Below are positions 46,474 through 58,033 of a stretch of 64,000 nt of DNA, piece after piece. The notes beneath the pieces are model-generated. The model was not told where the DNA came from and did not search any database. It saw nothing but the letters and a program-made list of their open reading frames with translations. Made by a program: the position numbers and the translations under genes. The DNA comes from Cephalopachus bancanus (lineage: Eukaryota; Chordata; Mammalia; Primates; Tarsiidae), in contig JAPVLO010000153.1 of NCBI GenBank assembly GCA_027257055.1, positions 3,658,001-3,722,000 of the forward strand, in the 5' to 3' direction. The first letter of the stretch is position 1; each line of letters opens with the position of its first letter.

Positions 46474-46567
46474 GAGTCAGTCACTTTTCTGTTTGCCTCT
46501 GGAATTTCACTGTGAGACTGGAGTCAGTCACTTTTCTGTTTGCCTCTGGAATTTCACTGTGAGACTG
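46474..46567 (+). repeat. Perfect 47-bp tandem duplication at the C9 exon 1 donor
   Basis: The unit beginning GAGTCAGTCACTTTTCTG and ending TGTGAGACTG occurs at 46474-46520 and again at 46521-46567 with no mismatch. The first copy starts just after the GT of the donor. The GT itself is not duplicated, so only one donor exists. Confidence 0.97.
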
Positions 46568-47099
46568 GTATTTCAAGGTTTACTTCTTAGCAGCCAAGTA
46601 GGTAAATATGTTAATCCGCGTTGTTATGTACAAAGTCTGGGAATTTAAACTTAGAAAAGAGGTAAGATAATGCATAGGATGCATCTTTGCAAGTTTTCTG
46701 GGAGGGTTGCTGCTGTTTCTGGGGATTTCTCTTAACAAGGCATTCAAATGTTTAGATTAAGATATTCTTTAAATACTTGGAATTACAAAATAAAACGTGT
46801 TTTCATCAGCACATGATAAACCTGGGTTTACATGTGCTAATGTCTACATAATGTTTACATAAGCTAATGTTTACAAAGCTTAAAACTGAGGAAGTTAATG
46901 TCTAATACTCGGGCTCAATGTCTAATACTTTTAACTTTTGGATACTTCACTCTTTTGCCTCCATATTAGGCAAAGGTTAACCATTTTGCTTCTTTTTCTT
47001 GTTGTTTCAAGTTGTGTCCAGAATCACATATGGTTTAGGGTTATTTGGGGTTTAGGGTCATATGCTTCATTCTGATCAAATTTATATTCATATTCAACC

Positions 47100-47318
<219 letters not shown>

Positions 47319-47577
47319 TAGTGATGACAACCTGCTGACCTGTCAGTCATGCTTCCAGCAAAGACACTTCTCCTTTTTCTGTGATTCTAACCAGGATCTC
47401 AAGCCCCTTGCCAAGCCTATCCAGGAAAGAAATCACCCAGACAGTGGGTGCTTACTGAACATCTACACTGTACCTAGAAATGTCAGAGGTTAGGGTCATT
47501 CCATCCTGGAGTCATGGGAGAAGACAGTAACCACAGTATATCCATTTTGGTGATGGTGTTGAAATATTCCTGACTTC

Positions 47578-47868
47578 AAGTTGGGCTCAGTGGCTCAGCC
47601 TGAAATCCCACGCTTTGGGAGGCTGAGGTGAGTGGATTGCCTGAGCCCGCGAGTTTGAGACCCACCTGGGCAACTAGGTGACACCTCATCTCTACAATAA
47701 ATTAAAAAATCAGCCGGGCGTGGTAGTGCGTGCCTGTAATTCCGGCTACTTGGAAGGCTGAGGTGGAAGGATCGCCGGAACCCAGCAGGTCAAGGAATTT
47801 AAACTTAGAAAAGTTTAAATTCCAGTCTGGACAACAGAGTGAGACTCCAAGTCAAAAAAAAAAAGAAA
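47578..47868 (+). mobile_element. Alu, strepsirrhine type, with a replaced segment
   Basis: Begins AAGTTGGGCTCAGTGGCTCAG minus its first bases and is flanked by GAAATATTCCTGACTTCAA on both sides. The expected right-monomer stretch between CAGCAGGTC and CCAGTCTGG is replaced by the hairpin at 47794-47823. Confidence 0.94.
47794..47823. repeat. Perfect hairpin inside an Alu (13-bp arms, 4-nt loop)
   Basis: The arms are GGAATTTAAACTT and its exact complement AAGTTTAAATTCC, with loop AGAA. The first 20 nt of the hairpin equal 46640-46659 in the same intron. The hairpin replaces the expected right-monomer segment just before CCAGTCTGG. Confidence 0.95.
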
Positions 47869-48000
47869 GAAATATTCCTGACTTCAATAGTTCAGCCATG
47901 GAGAAATGTCTGCCCAAACACTGTTCCTCTGCCCAGACATAACCGTAATCAGCATCCAATTCACTTTTAGTCATTTGACTTTTGGTTTTACCAAATTCTG

Positions 48001-48308
48001 TTTTTCTTTTCTTTTCTTTTCTTTTTGTTTGAGTTGGAGTCTCACTCTGTCACCCAGACTGGAGTGCAGTGGCCGCTCCCGGCCACTGCAACCTCAATCT
48101 GCTGGGCTCCAGCGATCCTTCTGCCTCAGCCTTCCAAGTAGCTGGAACTACAGGTGCGCACTACCACACCCAGTTAATTTTTGATTCATTGTAGAGATGA
48201 GGTCTCGCCAAGTTGCCCAGGTGGGTCTCGAACCCACGGGCTCAGGCAATCCACTCACCTCAGCCTCCCAAAGCGCTGGGATTACAGGCTGAGCCACCGA
48301 GTCCGGCT
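48001..48308 (-). mobile_element. Alu, strepsirrhine type, antisense, full length
   Basis: TTTTC-repeat tail, then GAGTTGGAGTCTCACTCTGT, ending GAGCCACCGAGTCCGGCT; CCAAATTCTGTTTTT flanks both ends. Confidence 0.95.
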
Positions 48309-49092
48309 CCAAATTCTGTTTTTAAACTCTGATGTCCATCTCCAGCACATCTTTGCCTGCCTCTCACTTGCAGCTGGAGACAGCCATTCAATCTGGGCTC
48401 CACTCATCAAGTGGTTTGCTTTCAGGGATGATCCTCCAGGATGCACAATCTTCCAGATCTTCCAGGGTCTTCTACATAGAGGTCTACACAGACCAGCACA
48501 GGTCCCAGGTTAAGTGCTCAGTCAGACTTTCCTTCACCTGTCACTTCCCCTTTCTGCATTATTTGAAAAGCATTGTATCATTGAGAAAGCATTTTTGTTC
48601 AGTGGTCATCTGGGTCTGAAAGGGATGGGGAAAGGCAGTTACTACTGCAAGCTTTTTTTAGCCCTCTTGAACTTGACCTGAACCTTTCTTATTCTAAAAT
48701 AATAATAATAATTTAAACAACACATTCCTAGATTGTGACTCCTGCTGATCAAAACTGAGAGGCTGTGGGGAAGGCTTCAATTGCTTTGAAGTTCACACCC
48801 CCTGGGTCCTTGCCACACTCAGCTGTTTCAGGAAGGAGTGAAAAGCCCCCTTGGTTAGCCCCTGAGCTCTGAGCAGCTGCATGGTTGAGTTTGGTTTGGC
48901 TTTGTGGGCTCCCACTGCCATGCCCTGACGAGTTTATCAAGGTTGCCCCACTCTGAACACTGTGCTCTGCCCTTTGACAGAGGATTAAGGTCAAACAGAG
49001 TGTTCAGAGACATCAGTCGTGAGACAAATCATTTGCTTAAATAATAGCTAACTGAAATCTGCAATTAATTTTTTTTTAAATATAAATTTCAG

Positions 49093-49428
<336 letters not shown>

Positions 49429-49514
49429 TTACAGGTCAAGATGCCATTACTAATCAAGTATATCTCTTGAGGTAGGTTGCTCGGCATCTCTGTATCTTGG
49501 TTCTCTCATCTGTA

Positions 49515-49965
49515 AATTCACTTCCTAGGGCTGCTGTCATAAAGTACCACAAACTGGGTGATTTCACACAACAGATTGAATCAATTGTCTCATTGTTCTG
49601 AAGGATGGAAGTTTGAAATCAAGGTGTTGACAGGGCCATGCTACCTCAAAGACTCTGGGTAGGGTTCTCTCTAGCTTCTGGTGGTGACTGGGAATCTTTG
49701 GCTCTCCTTGGCTTGCAGCTACATCATTCCAGTCTCTGCCCTCCAACCACATGGCTGCATTCATATCATAATAAAAACTTCCTCTTTATAAAAGGATACC
49801 CATCATATTGAACTCGGGCCCACCCTAATAATTTTACTTTGACTTCATTGAGTCAAAGTAAAGATGCTATTTCCAAATAAGGTCACATTCTTAGGATTTG
49901 GGGGCTTAGGACTTCAATCCATCTTCTGGGGGAGGGAATTGACACTGTTCAACCCATAGCACTGA
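49515..49965 (-). mobile_element. MaLR-type LTR, antisense
   Basis: GGGCTGCTGTCATAAAGTAC, GGGCCCACCCTAATAATTTT and CAAATAAGGTCACATTCTTA are reverse MLT1 landmarks. Confidence 0.75.
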
Positions 49966-50281
49966 TAATGATAGCATCTATCTACTAAGTTTTTGGTGAA
50001 CATTACATGGTTATACATGTGATATACTTATAATGCATTTATAACATTCCTGTCACATGGTAAGAACTCAATAAATGCCAGGTATTTCTTTAAAAAATAG
50101 CAAAACTTGCTGTTACTTTCACTTTGACATGCTTTCTTTTTAGGTGGGAGGGGTTGGAGATACATCTAGACTTCAGGGTTATCACATGGCCGCATACTTT
50201 CATTTGACGCCATAGCTATAGTGAGCTATTGCTACTAAGGAACTGTTGGGATTTTCTATTTTTATTTGATGCTGATTCTAA

Positions 50282-50283
<2 letters not shown>

Positions 50284-50339
<56 letters not shown>
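50284..50339. repeat. (GT)n microsatellite
   Basis: About 28 uninterrupted GT units in C9 intron 1, next to an antisense L1 tail. Confidence 0.98.
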
Positions 50340-50341
<2 letters not shown>

Positions 50342-50765
50342 ATTTTATTATAAAGATGTGGGGTACAAATCAGGATTAGGTACATAAGTTCTGTATGTGC
50401 AGGTGAAGTTTGAAGCTTGGGCCTCCACTGGTCCTCATTTCCCCTGGATTAGGATCAGGTACCCTTTGTGTTGTCATGTGTTTCACCCCCCCAACAACAT
50501 CCTCCCCTCCTCTGGCAGTGTCCCACGACTGCCGATCCCTCCCTTATGCTATTGTCATTAGTGTTCAGGTCCCACTTATGAGTGAGAACATGTGGTGTTC
50601 AGCTCTTTGTTTCTGTGATAGATCACTAAGAATGATTGTTTCCAATTTCATCCAATTTGCTGAGAAGTTCATGATTTTGTCCTTCTTTATGACTGTGTAA
50701 TATTCCATCATGTATATGTGACACATTTTTAAAATTCAGTCTACTTTTGATCAGCAGGGTTGGTT
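50340..50765 (-). mobile_element. L1 3' end, antisense
   Basis: GATGTGGGGTACAAATCAGG, CTTATGAGTGAGAACATGTG and TGTAATATTCCATCATGTAT are reverse L1 landmarks. The GT microsatellite abuts its 3' (tail) side. Confidence 0.85.
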
Positions 50766-50775
50766 CTAACTATCA

Positions 50776-50809
50776 TTTTGTTTTGTTTTGTTTTGTTTTG
50801 TTTTGTTTT
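50776..50809. repeat. (TTTTG)n microsatellite
   Basis: Six to seven TTTTG units at the end of the L1 at 50340-50765. Confidence 0.93.
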
Positions 50810-50899
50810 ACAAAGACTAGTGTGCTGTGAGGGGATATCATCTCTTATGTTTCTCAAGGTAGAACAGAAATGTTAAAAGCCACCGTGAGAGTGGAATAA

Positions 50900-51110
50900 T
50901 AGTTCAAAGCACAGTTCCTAGAGGCAGGTGGCCATGATTTGATTCCAATCTCCACCATTTACTAGTTCTGTGCTGTAGGTAAATTTCTTACTACTCTAAA
51001 CCTTTTCCTCACCTGCAAAATGGGAATAATCATATGATCTGCTTTGAGCAATACCTGAGATTACAAACACAGCATGCTTAGCACAGAATCAGACAAACAC
51101 TAATACTTTA
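50900..51110 (+). mobile_element. MIR, sense
   Basis: Landmarks GATTTGATTCCAATCTCCAC, CCTCACCTGCAAAATGGGAA and a 3' end TAGCACAGAATCAGACAAAC. Confidence 0.75.
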
Positions 51111-51139
51111 TGGGTGTAGTTTTCATTATATTTTTTCTT

Positions 51140-52110
51140 CTTAATTTGTGAATAACGAAATATTCACATGGCTCAAAGATCAAAAAATAAAACAAGGTAT
51201 AATTAAGCATCTTGCTTTCCCCACTCATAACTTTTCATGAAATCTGTATTATTATTTACAAAATAGTTACAACACTTCTCTCCTCCCCACTCAATTTAAC
51301 CACAGGGAGCCACATGTATGAGTTTCTTGTATATCCTTTCAGTATTTCTTTTTAGGTTAAAGCGTAGAGACATATATAACCTTATTATCCCTTCTTTTTT
51401 TAAAAAGTATCATATTACACATACTATTTTGTGCTTTGCTTTCTTACTTACCTTATATATAATACACATCCTGGAGAACTTTCTGTGTCAGCAGGAGGGA
51501 GCTTCCTCATTCTCTTCATAGGTGATTTATTTTTCACGTGTGGATAGACAGCTGAGGTAACTTGTCTCTAACTGACACACATTTGGGTTGTTTCCAGTCT
51601 TTTTTTACTGGAAATAATGTTGCAATGAATGTCCTTATTTAAATGTCGTTTTGTAAGTGGATGGGCGTACCTTAGGATTTAATTCCCAGAAGTGATATAC
51701 TTTACCACAATCGCCCTATTTGTATTATTTTGCACTTTCACCAGCAGGTTAAGAGCATGGTTGCTTCCCACAACCTTGGCAACTTACACTGTAGGCCAAT
51801 GTTTTTATCTGTCTGTCTCATAGGTGAAAAAATGGCATCTGGTCAGAGTTTTAATTTGTCTTTCTCTTATTGAGTCAGGTTTTACGTTGTTTAATACATT
51901 TAAAGGCCATATGTAGATTTTTCTTTGTGAACTGACTATATCCTTTGCCCATTTGTCTTTCTCACACAGATTTCTATGATCACCTTATAAATTAGTCGTT
52001 TGCCTCGGATATGAGTTATAAATATCATCCCAATGTGTCATTCACCCTTTGACTTTGTACAGCGTATGATTTAGTTGAGTTATAATTTTCATATCTAATG
52101 TATTCTTCAC
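51140..52110 (-). mobile_element. Ancient L1 (L1M type), antisense
   Basis: AATATTCACATGGCTCAAAG, GTTGTTTCCAGTCTTTTTTT, ATATCCTTTGCCCATTTGTC and related phrases are reverse-strand landmarks of old mammalian L1 3' ends. Confidence 0.75.
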
Positions 52111-52149
52111 TTTTCAAATAGCAAAGGAGTAATAGACTATAAGTTAGAA

Positions 52150-52350
52150 GTCCTGTGAGCAACTCGTTATGTGGGCTCTGGAAAGAAACATATTGGGTTT
52201 GAATCTCAACTCTGCTATCTAGTAGCTACTGTGTAACCTGAGGGAAATTTCTTACCATTTCTGTAGCTCAGTGTCTCTTCTTTAAAGTATGATAATAATA
52301 GTAATAGGTATTTTAGAGCTGATGTAAGAATTAAGTGAGGTAATAAACAT
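52150..52350 (+). mobile_element. MIR, sense
   Basis: GTTTGAATCTCAACTCTGCT, GTAACCTGAGGGAAATTTCT and GTAAGAATTAAGTGAGGTAA are in MIR order. Confidence 0.75.
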
Positions 52351-52361
52351 AAAGACTTAAG

Positions 52362-52962
52362 GGGCCAGGCACAGTGGTTCACACCTGTAATCCCAGCATT
52401 TAAGGAGGCCAAGATGGAAGGATTGCTTGATTCCAGGAGTTCGAGATCAACCTGGGCAACACAATGTGACCTAGTGTTTTAAAAAAAATTTTTTTTGAGT
52501 TGGAGTTTCACTCTGTCACCCAGGGTGGGGTGCAGTGGCACGCTCACAGCCACCACAGCCTCGACTGCTGGGCTCAGGCGATCCTACCATCTCAACCTTC
52601 CAAGTAGCCAGAACTCCAGGTGTGCACTACCACGCCCAGCTAATTTTTTTATTTATTGTAGAGACGAGGTCTCACCATGTTTTCCAGGTTGGTCTTGAAC
52701 CCGCAGGCTCAGGCAATCCTCTTGCTTTGGCCTCCCAAAGTGTTGGGATTATAGGCTTGAGCCACCATGCCCAGCCAAAAATATTTTTTAAATTAGTTGG
52801 GTATGGCAGCATGTGCCTGCAGTCCTGGCTACTAGGGAAGTTGAGGCAGAAGTTTCACCTGAGTCCAAGAGTTCAAGGCTGTGATGAGCCATGATCATTC
52901 TACTATACTCCAACCTGAGCAATAGAGTAAGACCCTCAATGCAAAAAAAAAAAAAAGAAAAA
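52362..52962 (+). mobile_element. Older Alu split by an antisense Alu
   Basis: The left part GGGGCCAGGCACAGTGGTTC runs to about 52485; the right part resumes at TTAAATTAGTTGGGTATGGC and ends in A15 near 52960. AAAGACTTAAGG and AAAGCTTAAGG flank the composite. Confidence 0.88.
52487..52777 (-). mobile_element. Alu, antisense, nested
   Basis: TTTTTTTTGAGTTGGAGTTT opens the element, and GAGCCACCATGCCCAGCC closes it within the older Alu. Confidence 0.92.
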
Positions 52963-53114
52963 CAAAGCTTAAGGAAAAAGTTCAGAAATAAACATTTATA
53001 AATATATCAATAATTACTTAATCTATTTTAGTTAAATTTATCTCAACAATCTGGAAAAATATTCAAACACCCATTCATAGAAAAGTTGGGCCTAACAAAC
53101 TGAAGATATACAAA

Positions 53115-53447
53115 ATGTTGTTTTTTTATTTTCATTTTCTTTTCTTTTTTTCTCTTTTTGAATTGAAGTCTCACTCTGTCACCCAGTCTGGAGTGCGGTG
53201 GCATGCTCACGGCCACCGCAGCCTCAACCTGCTGCGCTCAGGTGATACTCTTGCCTCAGCCTTCCAAGCAGCTGGAATTACAGGCATGCACCACCATGCC
53301 CGGCTAATTTTTTTTATTATTTATTTATTGTGGAGATGAGGTCTTGCCAAGTTGCCCAGGCTGGTCTCGAACCCGGGGGCTCAGGCAATCCTCTCAACTC
53401 AGCCTCCCAAAGTGCTGGGATTATAGGCGTGAGCCACCGTGCCCGGC
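53115..53447 (-). mobile_element. Alu, antisense
   Basis: T-rich tail then GAATTGAAGTCTCACTCTGT, ending GAGCCACCGTGCCCGGCT. Confidence 0.94.
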
Positions 53448-54025
53448 TTCATTGTCAATACAAGCAAGTAGATATGTATTTATCAACTACTATCAGCCAA
53501 ATTTTGTCATTTGTTTATTTATAGCAAATAGTTATCGAATTTGCAGCATGGGCCAGACATTATATCAAGAGTTTCAGTACTGTGTTGAACACATTACTGA
53601 GGGTCCCTGCCCTCACTAGGCTTAGAATCTAGAGAGGAATGCTAACAAGGAAAGGACAATTGCGACTCAGTCAAGTTTTGTGAGTGAAGCCCACGAGGCT
53701 CAGGAAGCCGTGTCCCTGTGAGGCTTCACCAGTCCTCTTGGACACTGGCTCCCTCTGCTCTAGACTTTGTTCCTTGGATTCTGCCCCCTCTCCGCATCAT
53801 CAGTATCTCCCTTTGTACTGATTCTCATCAGCATACACACATGCCGTAACATTTCCTTTAAATGTTGGCCAAGTCCTCCATATGACTCTAGGGACCCTCC
53901 CTCGTGGTGTGAAATACCACTCATATCACAACAGCTCTCACATCTATATCTACAGTTCAGATCTCCTTCCTGAGCCCAAGATCCAGTTGTTTAGTAAGTA
54001 TCTCTTCTTGAAAGTCTAATAGGCA

Positions 54026-54315
54026 GCCGGGCTCGGTGGCTCAGCCTGTAATCCCGTGCTTTGGGAGGCTGAGGTGAGTGAATTGCCTGAGCCTGCGGGT
54101 TCGAGACCCACCTGGGCAACTTGGCGAGACCTCATCTCTACGATAAATAAAAAAAATCAGCCGGGCGTGGTAGCGCGCGCCTGTAGTTCCAGCTACTTAG
54201 AAGGCTGAGGTGGAAGGATTGCCGGAGCCCAGCAGGTCGAGGCTGCAGTGGCTGGGAGTGGCCACTGCACTCCAGTCTGGGTGACAGAGTGAGACTCCAA
54301 CTCAAAAAAAAAAAA
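54026..54315 (+). mobile_element. Alu, strepsirrhine type, nested in an L2
   Basis: Begins GCCGGGCTCGGTGGCTCAGC; the perfect 15-bp target duplication AAAGTCTAATAGGCA is at 54011-54025 and 54316-54330. Confidence 0.96.
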
Positions 54316-54533
54316 AAAGTCTAATAGGCATCCCAACCTTCAACAGGCATCCCAACCATCAAATGGCTTCCCAATCTTTATCTGTCCAAAACATACCCAT
54401 CTCCACCTGCTCTGTATTACTGTTCACCAAGTTACTCAGATAAAAACCTGAGAATCATACTTGACAATTCCATGTGTCCTTCTCACATGCAATGTAACAG
54501 TGAGTCCTGTCGATTCTACCTTTAAAACATATG

Positions 54534-55407
54534 AGGTGTGACCCAAAAAAACCGGAACTTATTGATTAGAAATTGTATATTTATTCTTACATGCTTAAAT
54601 TTCAGTCACTTTCAAAGTACTCTCCACAGGATGCAATGCACCTATTGAGATGTTTTTTCCACGACTCAAAAAGTTTTTAAACTCGTCAATTTTGACGCCT
54701 TTTAGTGCTTCTGTCATTTTTTTGTTTCATCTCTTCCACGTCAGCAAAACATTTCCCTTTGAGGACTTTTTTTTAATCCGGAGAAATAAAGGAAAGTCTC
54801 TCAGGGAGAGACCAGGTGAATAGAGAGGGTGGGGCATGGGATCATGCTGTTTTTTGTCAAAAACTGCTGAACACTCAACTCGGTGTAGGCAGGTGCGATC
54901 GTAAATCACCCATCCTAAAATGGGCAAATGCATTGAAAGAATCTAAAAAGAAAAAAAAAATACTGGCGGGGCTCGGTTGCTCAGCCTGTAATCCCGCACT
55001 TTGGGAGGCTTAGATGAGTGGAATGCCTGAGCTCGTGGGTTTGAGACCCGCCTGGGCAACTTGGCGAGACCTCATCTCTACAATAAATCAAAAATCAGCC
55101 GGAGATGGTAGCGCGTACCTGTAATTCCGGCTACTCAGAAGGCTGAGGCGGAAGGATTGCTGGAGCCAAGGAGGGTGAGGCTACAGTTGGCCGGGAGCGG
55201 CCACAGCACTCCAGTCTGGGTGACAGAGTGAGACTCCAACTCAAAAAATAGAATAAAATAAAATAAAAATTACTGAAGCCAAAAGCAGTCTTTCACTGAT
55301 GCTGATAGATACCGAGACCACTTACCTGAAGGGGGAAGCCTACTACAAGGGGTCCACCCTCCAAAAAATAATTTCAGTTTTATTTGCCACCCCCACCCCT
55401 CCTGTGT
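54534..55407 (-). mobile_element. Degenerate mariner transposon with nested Alu
   Basis: The left end TGAGGTGTGACCCAAAAAAA is a mariner-type inverted repeat next to TA; the right end near 55370-55407 is its decayed mirror. The minus strand at 54740-54850 contains PLYSPGLSLRDFPLF, the decayed YSPDLxPxDF region of mariner transposases. The element is internally deleted and has an Alu at 54966-55264. Confidence 0.82.
54966..55264 (+). mobile_element. Alu, strepsirrhine type, nested in a mariner
   Basis: Begins GCGGGGCTCGGTTGCTCAGC and ends in an AAAAT-repeat tail; TACTG occurs at both borders. Confidence 0.93.
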
Positions 55408-55992
55408 TCCAGATCTGACTACTTCTCACTGTCTCCACAGGGACCACTATCCCAAATCGCTATCATCTCTTGCCTGAACATCTATTCTTGTCCATGCCCC
55501 AGTAGTCAATTCTCCTCTAGCAACTAGAGAAATCTTTGGAAAACACAAACCCTAATGTTACTTCTGCTCTCAAACTCCTCTAAGGATTTCCAGCAAGCTC
55601 AGAATCCAATCCCCTGTGAGCGGCCTACAAGGTAGATTCACACCATGTCCCTTTCTGCAGGTGCATTTGCAACCTCTTTTAGCTCACTGCTCTGATATTA
55701 TGCTTGCTGTGCCACCTCAAGGCCTTTGCATCTATTTTTCTCTCTGCTTGGTACTCTTTTTCTAGACCCTCATATAGTCTCCTCTCTGAATTCATTCAAG
55801 TACCTAATCAAATAATTACCTCTTGTTGTTCACATTTTGCTGTGTAATAGACCATTCCAAATCTGTATCTTAAAACAATAGCAATTATTTCTTTTGCTCA
55901 TGAATCCAGAATTCACCTTGACTCAGTTGAGTGATTCTCATCAGTCTTCTACATGATTATAGTCAGATGATGGCTGGAACTGGAGTCCTCTT

Positions 55993-56639
55993 TTAAAAAA
56001 AAATTTTTATTTTATTTTATTATTTTTATTTATTTATTTATTTTGAGTTGGAGTCTCCCTCTGTCGCCCAGACTGGAGTGCAGTGGCTGCTCCCGGCCAC
56101 CGCAGCCTCGACCTGCTGGGCTCCGGCGATCCTTCCGCCTCAGCCTTCCGAGTAGCCGGAATTACAGGCATGCGCTACCACGCCCGGCTGATTTTTTGAT
56201 TTATTGTAGCAATGAGGTCTCCCTGCCCAGGCGGGTCTCGAACCCGCGGGCTCAGGCAATCCACTCACCTCAGCCTCCCAAAGGCGCGGGATTACAGGCT
56301 GAGCCACCGAGCCCGGCTAAAAAGATGTGGGGTACAATTCAGAGTTAGGTATACAAATGTTCATTATGTAGGTACCCTTGTTGATGAGGTGTGTCCCCTC
56401 TCCCGGGCAGTTTCCCACTACTTCCAATCATGCCCCCACCCCTCCCTTGGTAGTTTCCCACCACTGCCAATCCCCTTCTCATATAACCGTGATAATTGTT
56501 CAAGGTCCAATTATGAGTGAGAACATGTGGTACTCAGTTCCTTCTTTCTGTGATAGATCACTCAGTAATATAAACTCTTAAGTCCATCTAAGTATTATGC
56601 AGTCATAAAGAAGGACAAAATTATGAACTTCACGGCAAC
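55993..56639 (-). mobile_element. L1 insertion with 5' inversion (twin priming), carrying a nested Alu
   Basis: Flanked by identical 13-bp repeats CTGGAGTCCTCTT at 55980-55992 and 56640-56652. From 56318 it reads as antisense L1 3' end (GATGTGGGGTACAATTCAGA ... TTATGAGTGAGAACATGTGG). At about 56580-56639 the sequence switches to sense L1 (TATTATGCAGTCATAAAGAA). Confidence 0.85.
55995..56317 (-). mobile_element. Alu, strepsirrhine type, antisense, nested in an L1 tail
   Basis: (TTTA)n tail, GAGTTGGAGTCTCCCTCTGT, ending GAGCCACCGAGCCCGGCT. It sits in the T tract of the antisense L1 that spans 55993-56639; the exact tail boundary is ambiguous. Confidence 0.92.
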
Positions 56640-56720
56640 CTGGAGTCCTCTTGATAGCTACTTCCCTCATATGTCTGTCACCCAGGGGAGAAGCTGGAAC
56701 GATTGAGTATCTTTAGAAAC

Positions 56721-56796
56721 CTCTCTCTCTCTCCCCCCTTCTCTCTCTCTCTCTCTCTCTCTTCCTCCCTCCCTCCTTCCCTCCCTTTCTCTCTAA
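56721..56796. repeat. (CT)n/(CCCT)n tract
   Basis: CT repeats with C-rich and CCCT interruptions; strictly pyrimidine for about 75 nt. Confidence 0.93.
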
Positions 56797-57109
56797 GCTC
56801 TACAGTGGACTCAAGATATGGGACTCCATACTTAGTGATGAAAGGTTCCCAGAGCATACATCTTTAGATAAACCAGCAGAACTTGCATAACTTTTTGTAA
56901 ACTAGCCTTAAACATCACGCAATGTTACTTCCTCTGCATTCCACTTATTAAGGCAGTCACAAAGGCCCAATCAGCTTCAAGAGAAGGACACATAATCCCT
57001 GATTTCTGGCAATGAAAAATTGCACTGAATTAAGAGTGGAGAGATGTAGATTCTAGATCCAATTTGGTACTAACTGCCCAACTTTGCATAACGAAGAGTG
57101 TCAAGGAGT

Positions 57110-57415
57110 CTATGGACAAATTTGTAAGGCACCATACATCCTCTGAGAGGATTCTCTTACTATCTTCCCTTCTAACACCAGCCAAAAGGCACTCTATCCT
57201 CTTACCCTGCTTTATTTACTTTTTTTTCCTTCATAACTCATATATTTTAACTGACATTGCATAATATATTTTCTGGTGTACACGCTTATTCTATCTCACC
57301 CACTAGAATGTAGGCCCCATGATGGCAAGTACATTATCTATCCTGTAGCCCCAGACAGTAGAACAATTCCTGACACACAACAAGCCCTCAATAGAGATTG
57401 TTTAATGTTGGCTCA
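57110..57415 (+). mobile_element. L2 3' end fragment
   Basis: AGAATGTAGGCCCCATGATG, TATCCTGTAGCCCCAGACAG and CAAGCCCTCAATAGAGATTG correspond to the L2 3' terminus. Confidence 0.65.
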
Positions 57416-57718
57416 TTCAACAATGAGCACATGATAAAAGCTCTTAAATAAGACTTGAGAAATCAGGAAAGGTCCTGAAAAACAAACAAACCAGTTTTGG
57501 ACACTGCTGTTATGTTATCTTTTCATCTTGATGAATTGTATGAACTAAACAAACAGATCCATTGGCTAAAAAATATGTAGTTCTAATTAGTTTATATCTC
57601 TCCACTCAAAGGATCCATATCGTCTTACTTATTGCCAAAGAGGTTCCTTCATACTTCGTGCTTTCCTGCCTGGGCCTACCACAAAATGTCCTGGAGTGTA
57701 AACTGCTGCTGAGGTTTT

Positions 57719-58033
57719 CTTTCTCTTTCTTTCTGTGTTTTTGTTTTTGTTCTGGAGGTGGGGGTCTCCCTCTATTACCCAGGTTGGAATGAAATGGCAT
57801 GATCATGGCTCACCACAGCCTCGACATTCTGGGTTCAGGTGATCCTTTTGTCTCAGCCTCTTGAGTAGCTAGGACTATAAGTCCACACCCAGCTAATTTC
57901 CTTTTTCTTATTTGTAGAGATGAGTGCTCATTATGTTGCCCAGATTGGTCTTGAACTCCTGGGTTAAAGTGATCCTCTTGCCTTTGCCTCCCAAAGTGCT
58001 GGGAATACAGGCATGAGCCACTGCACCTGGTCA
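57719..58033 (-). mobile_element. Older Alu, antisense
   Basis: T-rich tail, GGAGGTGGGGGTCTCCCTCT, ending GAGCCACTGCACCTGGTC; diverged. Confidence 0.9.

Larger units (their letters stand above)
53775..55830 (+). mobile_element. L2 element split by an Alu and a mariner
   Basis: L2 fragments are visible at about 53775-54025, 54316-54533 (AAATGGCTTCCCAATCTTTA, GTGAGTCCTGTCGATTCTAC) and 55410-55830 (GACTACTTCTCACTGTCTCC, TATCATCTCTTGCCTGAACA, CACCTCAAGGCCTTTGCATC). They read on in L2 order once the insertions are removed. Confidence 0.78.

Noticed and set aside
47035..47075. TTAGGG-like units suggesting an interstitial telomeric repeat
   Set aside because: Only three scattered GTTTAGGG-type words; too few and not in tandem.
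54727..54933. A 68-codon minus-strand frame with transposase-like residues
   Set aside because: It is a fragment of a decayed mariner transposase, interrupted and internally deleted, so it was annotated as a mobile element and not as a gene.
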